DNA from: Victivallales bacterium
GTDB taxonomy: Bacteria; Verrucomicrobiota; Lentisphaeria; Oligosphaerales; Oligosphaeraceae
Assembly (NCBI GenBank): GCA_017431185.1
Contig: JAFRLP010000312.1
Location: forward strand, 1 to 7,974
Direction: 5' to 3'
Length of the DNA: 7,974 bases
Shown: positions 5,811-7,974 of the stretch, in pieces
Position numbering within the stretch: the stretch's first letter is position 1
Layout of the letters: each line of letters opens with the position of its first letter
Notes under the pieces: model-generated
The model's input: only the letters and a program-made list of their open reading frames with translations
Databases searched by the model: none
What the model was told of the DNA's origin: nothing
Program-made: the position numbers and the translations under genes

Positions 5811-6622
5811 TGATGCACCTCTCCTTTCCGGGGCCTTCCCCATCTTCCGTCACCCTCCACCACCACAGCGACTTCAGTGACGGGCACGATACCCTGGCCG
5901 CAATGTGCCGTGCAGGCAAGGCGGCGGGATTCCGAAGGTTCGGAGTCAGCGACCATTGGGTCATGGCCCCTTTCGCGGGGGACGAAGGCGTGGACTGGAG
6001 CATCCGCCAAGACCGCCTGGCCGAATATGTCCAGACCGTGCAGAGCCTTCAACGCGAACTGAACGACGACCGCTTCCAGCTTCTCCTGGGGCTGGAGGTG
6101 GATTATTTCCCCGAGAATTTCGAGAGCATCCGGCGGAGCGTCGCCCCCTATCCCTTCGACTACCTGATTGGCTCCGTGCATTATGTGGGTGAGTTCTCCG
6201 TTGACAACACCGTGGACCCCTGGCTTGACCTGACCATCGAGGAGGTTGATGAGATTTACGCCCGCTACTGGGAACTGCTCACCGCCCTGGTCAGAACGGG
6301 CTTCTACACCGTTCTGGGACATCTGGACTTGCCAAAAAAATTCGCCTTCTACCCCAGAGGCGGATTCGAGTCCCAGGTCAACGCAGTGCTTGCCGAGGTC
6401 GCGAAGGCAGGCATGGCCATCGAACTGAACACCGCCGGCTGGGACAAACCCTGCGCTGAACAATACCCATCCCTGACCGCCCTCAAGGAGGCCAACCGCC
6501 TCCGCATCCCCGTCGTGGTGGATGCGGACGCGCATGCCGTCAACCAGATTGGACAGCATTTCGCCAAGGCGGTGGAGACCCTCCGCCTCGCCGGCTACAC
6601 ATTGACCCAAGGTGAACCATGA
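5810..6622 (+). CDS. Histidinol-phosphatase, PHP family (HisJ type)
   Basis: This enzyme is expected to dephosphorylate L-histidinol phosphate to histidinol, the penultimate activity of histidine synthesis, in the cytoplasm. The 270-aa length matches the HisJ/HisK family. The PHP metal-binding motifs are complete: HHHSDFSDG (17-25), VSDHW (46-50), LGLEVDYFP with Glu96, IGSVHYV with His124, LGHLDLPKKF with His171, and DADAH (238-242). The HisJ-like signatures GSVHYV, GHxDLxKKF and the ELNTAG...YPS segment separate it from PolX or DnaE PHP domains. No other his gene is in the window, and a role on another phosphoester cannot be excluded. Two ATGs are adjacent (5810, 5813); the first overlaps the upstream stop as TGATG. 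No Shine-Dalgarno sequence is seen, so translation probably depends on coupling. Its end overlaps the nuclease gene by ATGA. Confidence 0.87.
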   Translation: MMHLSFPGPSPSSVTLHHHSDFSDGHDTLAAMCRAGKAAGFRRFGVSDHWVMAPFAGDEGVDWSIRQDRLAEYVQTVQSLQRELNDDRFQLLLGLEVDYFPENFESIRRSVAPYPFDYLIGSVHYVGEFSVDNTVDPWLDLTIEEVDEIYARYWELLTALVRTGFYTVLGHLDLPKKFAFYPRGGFESQVNAVLAEVAKAGMAIELNTAGWDKPCAEQYPSLTALKEANRLRIPVVVDADAHAVNQIGQHFAKAVETLRLAGYTLTQGEP

Positions 6623-7557
6623 TGAACGCAACGCCTGAACGTCTGGTATTGATTGACGCCTACGCCCAAATCTACCGCTGCTTCTTCGCGGTGCGGGCAG
6701 AACTGACCAATCCGCAGGGGACTCCCACCAACGCCCTCTACGGCATCGCAAGGCTGCTGCTGCAACTGCACCGCACGTTGCCCAGCCGCTATGGAGCCGT
6801 CGCCTTCGACAAGGGGAAATGCGCGCGGCGCATCGCGCTCTGCCCTGAATACAAGGCGCAGCGCCCCCCCATGCCCGACGCCATGCGCCCGCAAATCGAC
6901 CCCATCCGCCAGTGGATGAAAGCCTTCGGCTGGCTCCTGGTGGAGCAGGAGGGGATTGAGGCGGATGACCTCATCGCGGCCATCACCCGCCGTCACGGGG
7001 AGTGCGAGGTCACCATCGTCACCCACGACAAGGACATCATGCAACTGACGGCTGACCGCCAGGTGTTCATTGCCCAGCCGGACAAGGAAAAGTGGGCGCT
7101 TCTGGGGGCCGCCGAGGTCACCCGGAAATTCGGCGTTCCGCCCGCGCAGCTCCGCGATTACCTGGCGCTGCTGGGCGACAGTTCGGACAACATACCCGGC
7201 GTGCCTGGAGTTGGCGCCAAGACCGCCGTGAAACTTCTCCAGCAGTGCGGCTCCATCGAGGGCATCCTGGCGCAGGCCGAGAACGTGGCCTCCCCCAAGG
7301 TGGCCGCCTCGCTGAAGGACTCGGCGGAACTGCTGGTCCGCAACCAGCAACTGATTGCCTTGGGCAACGAGCCGCCCGCCGGCGTCACCTCCCCCGCCGA
7401 CCTTCCCCGTCGGGAACCCGATTGGACGGCCCTGCTGAAAATGGCCGAGGAGCAGGGCTTCAAAAGCCTCATCCCCGCTTTGCAGAAGGAGGCGGACAGC
7501 GCCGCCCAACCATCTCTGTTTAACCCTCCCCCCAAACACCCCCAAAGCAAACCATGA
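6619..7557 (+). CDS. Stand-alone 5'-3' exonuclease (DNA polymerase I N-terminal domain / FEN-like)
   Basis: The 312-aa protein matches the 5' nuclease domain of DNA polymerase I, which removes RNA primers and 5' flaps, but has no proofreading or polymerase domain. Conserved parts in order are LIDAYAQIYR with Asp13, FD (63-64), EYKAQRPPMP (77-86), GIEADDLIA with Glu114, Asp116 and Asp117, THDKD with Asp137 and Asp139, and LGDSSDNIPGVPGVGAKTA with Asp187, Asp190 and the helix-three-turn-helix DNA-binding region. All the acidic residues expected for the two metal sites seem present, so it should be active. It ends by a true TGA, not a frameshift. The tail after residue 285 is low-complexity and contains QPSLF (297-301), which fits the bacterial sliding-clamp-binding pentapeptide. 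AAGG at 6609-6612 lies 6 nt before the ATG at 6619; a second ATG is at 6622. It overlaps both neighbours by 4 nt. Confidence 0.9.
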   Translation: MMNATPERLVLIDAYAQIYRCFFAVRAELTNPQGTPTNALYGIARLLLQLHRTLPSRYGAVAFDKGKCARRIALCPEYKAQRPPMPDAMRPQIDPIRQWMKAFGWLLVEQEGIEADDLIAAITRRHGECEVTIVTHDKDIMQLTADRQVFIAQPDKEKWALLGAAEVTRKFGVPPAQLRDYLALLGDSSDNIPGVPGVGAKTAVKLLQQCGSIEGILAQAENVASPKVAASLKDSAELLVRNQQLIALGNEPPAGVTSPADLPRREPDWTALLKMAEEQGFKSLIPALQKEADSAAQPSLFNPPPKHPQSKP

Positions 7558-7974
7558 AAAAAACCATCCTGTTCCAAGGCGACTCCATCACCGACTGCGG
7601 GCGCAGCCGCGAGACTGAGAATCTGGCGCCGGGCGCCGGACTGGGCGTCGGCTATCCGCTGTTTGTGGCTGGCCGCCTGCTGTGCGACCGCCCTGACGTC
7701 GAGTGGTGCATCCACAACCGGGGCATCAGCGGAAATCGCGTCGTTGACCTCTACGCCCGCTGGAAAATCGACGCGCTGAACCTCCGTCCCGACATCCTCT
7801 CCATCCTCATCGGCATCAATGACACCTGGCACGAATATGGCAACCACAATGGCGTGGAGGTGCCCCGCTACGCCAAGGTCTATCGGGAACTGCTGACCTG
7901 GACAAAGGAAATCCTGCCGAATGTCAAACTGCTTCTGATGTCTCCGTTCTACTTCCCCTTCGGCGCGGTCGGTC
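7554..7974 (+). CDS. SGNH/GDSL-type hydrolase, 3' end cut by window
   Basis: The first 140 codons of a serine hydrolase of the SGNH fold are present (esterase, lipase or carbohydrate deacetylase type). Block I is GDSITDCGR with the nucleophile Ser11, the middle block is NRGISGNRV, and block III is LIGINDTWHE with the Gly-x-Asn-Asp signature. The last block with the catalytic Asp and His lies outside the window. The protein starts MKKTILFQGDS with no signal peptide, so it is probably intracellular, and the substrate cannot be told. The ATG overlaps the nuclease stop as ATGA, so the operon continues to the right. A C/A-rich leader precedes the start, with no Shine-Dalgarno sequence. The ATG is followed by an A7 run, the ordinary Met-Lys-Lys start. 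Confidence 0.88.
   Translation, partial: MKKTILFQGDSITDCGRSRETENLAPGAGLGVGYPLFVAGRLLCDRPDVEWCIHNRGISGNRVVDLYARWKIDALNLRPDILSILIGINDTWHEYGNHNGVEVPRYAKVYRELLTWTKEILPNVKLLLMSPFYFPFGAVG

Noticed and set aside
6595..7545. 316-codon minus-strand open frame opposite the nuclease
   Set aside because: The opposite strand encodes a highly conserved nuclease; the frame itself shows no motif.
3850..7557. Possible phosphorothioate DNA modification (Dnd-like) or other defence island from a desulfurase, methyltransferase and nuclease in a row
   Set aside because: No DndB-E or Ssp partners are present, the methyltransferase is of the RNA type, and the nuclease is a Pol I-type flap enzyme.
1..7974. CRISPR array, tRNA, rRNA, insertion sequence or attachment site
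   Set aside because: No regularly spaced repeats, no tRNA-like cloverleaf arms with TTCGA-type loop, and no transposase or integrase motifs were seen on either strand.

Overview
The window is a GC-rich, densely coded bacterial chromosome fragment (roughly 60% GC by eye). It holds one complete gene on the minus strand, six complete genes on the plus strand, and a seventh plus-strand gene cut off by the right edge. Most start codons lack a good Shine-Dalgarno sequence, and gene ends commonly overlap by 1 or 4 nt. The gene mix (membrane-anchored ApbE, a ceramidase-family metal hydrolase without a signal peptide, an SGNH hydrolase, a stand-alone Pol I-type 5' nuclease) suggests the Verrucomicrobiota/Kiritimatiellota/Lentisphaerota side of the PVC bacteria. 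That placement is a low-confidence inference, because no marker gene is present.

Left part (1-1346): positions 1-111 hold no gene I can name, only a 7-bp inverted repeat around a purine-rich loop. On the minus strand lies proB, glutamate 5-kinase with a C-terminal PUA domain, the first step of proline synthesis; no proA is visible beside it. A short AT-rich divergent region separates proB from apbE. It carries weak promoter-like elements for both directions, and the proB start is ambiguous (1320 or 1269).

Middle (1347-2512): apbE encodes a membrane-anchored FAD:protein FMN transferase. It is followed by a terminator-like hairpin, a TATATT box and an A/C-rich, Shine-Dalgarno-free leader.

Right part (2513-7974): six genes are packed head to tail with 1- or 4-nt overlaps at all five junctions. 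They are a neutral-ceramidase-family hydrolase, an RlmI-like SAM methyltransferase, a cysteine desulfurase-like PLP enzyme, a HisJ-type PHP histidinol-phosphatase, a stand-alone 5'-3' nuclease and an SGNH/GDSL hydrolase (partial). They look like one translationally coupled operon. No single pathway joins them, so it may be a mixed housekeeping operon rather than a dedicated system. I do not see a defence system, mobile element, CRISPR array, tRNA or rRNA.

The most interesting points are a canonical-looking sliding-clamp-binding pentapeptide (QPSLF) at the C-terminus of the stand-alone nuclease, a cysteine desulfurase-like enzyme with Arg in place of the conserved His beside the PLP lysine, and the very tight packing of six functionally unrelated genes.
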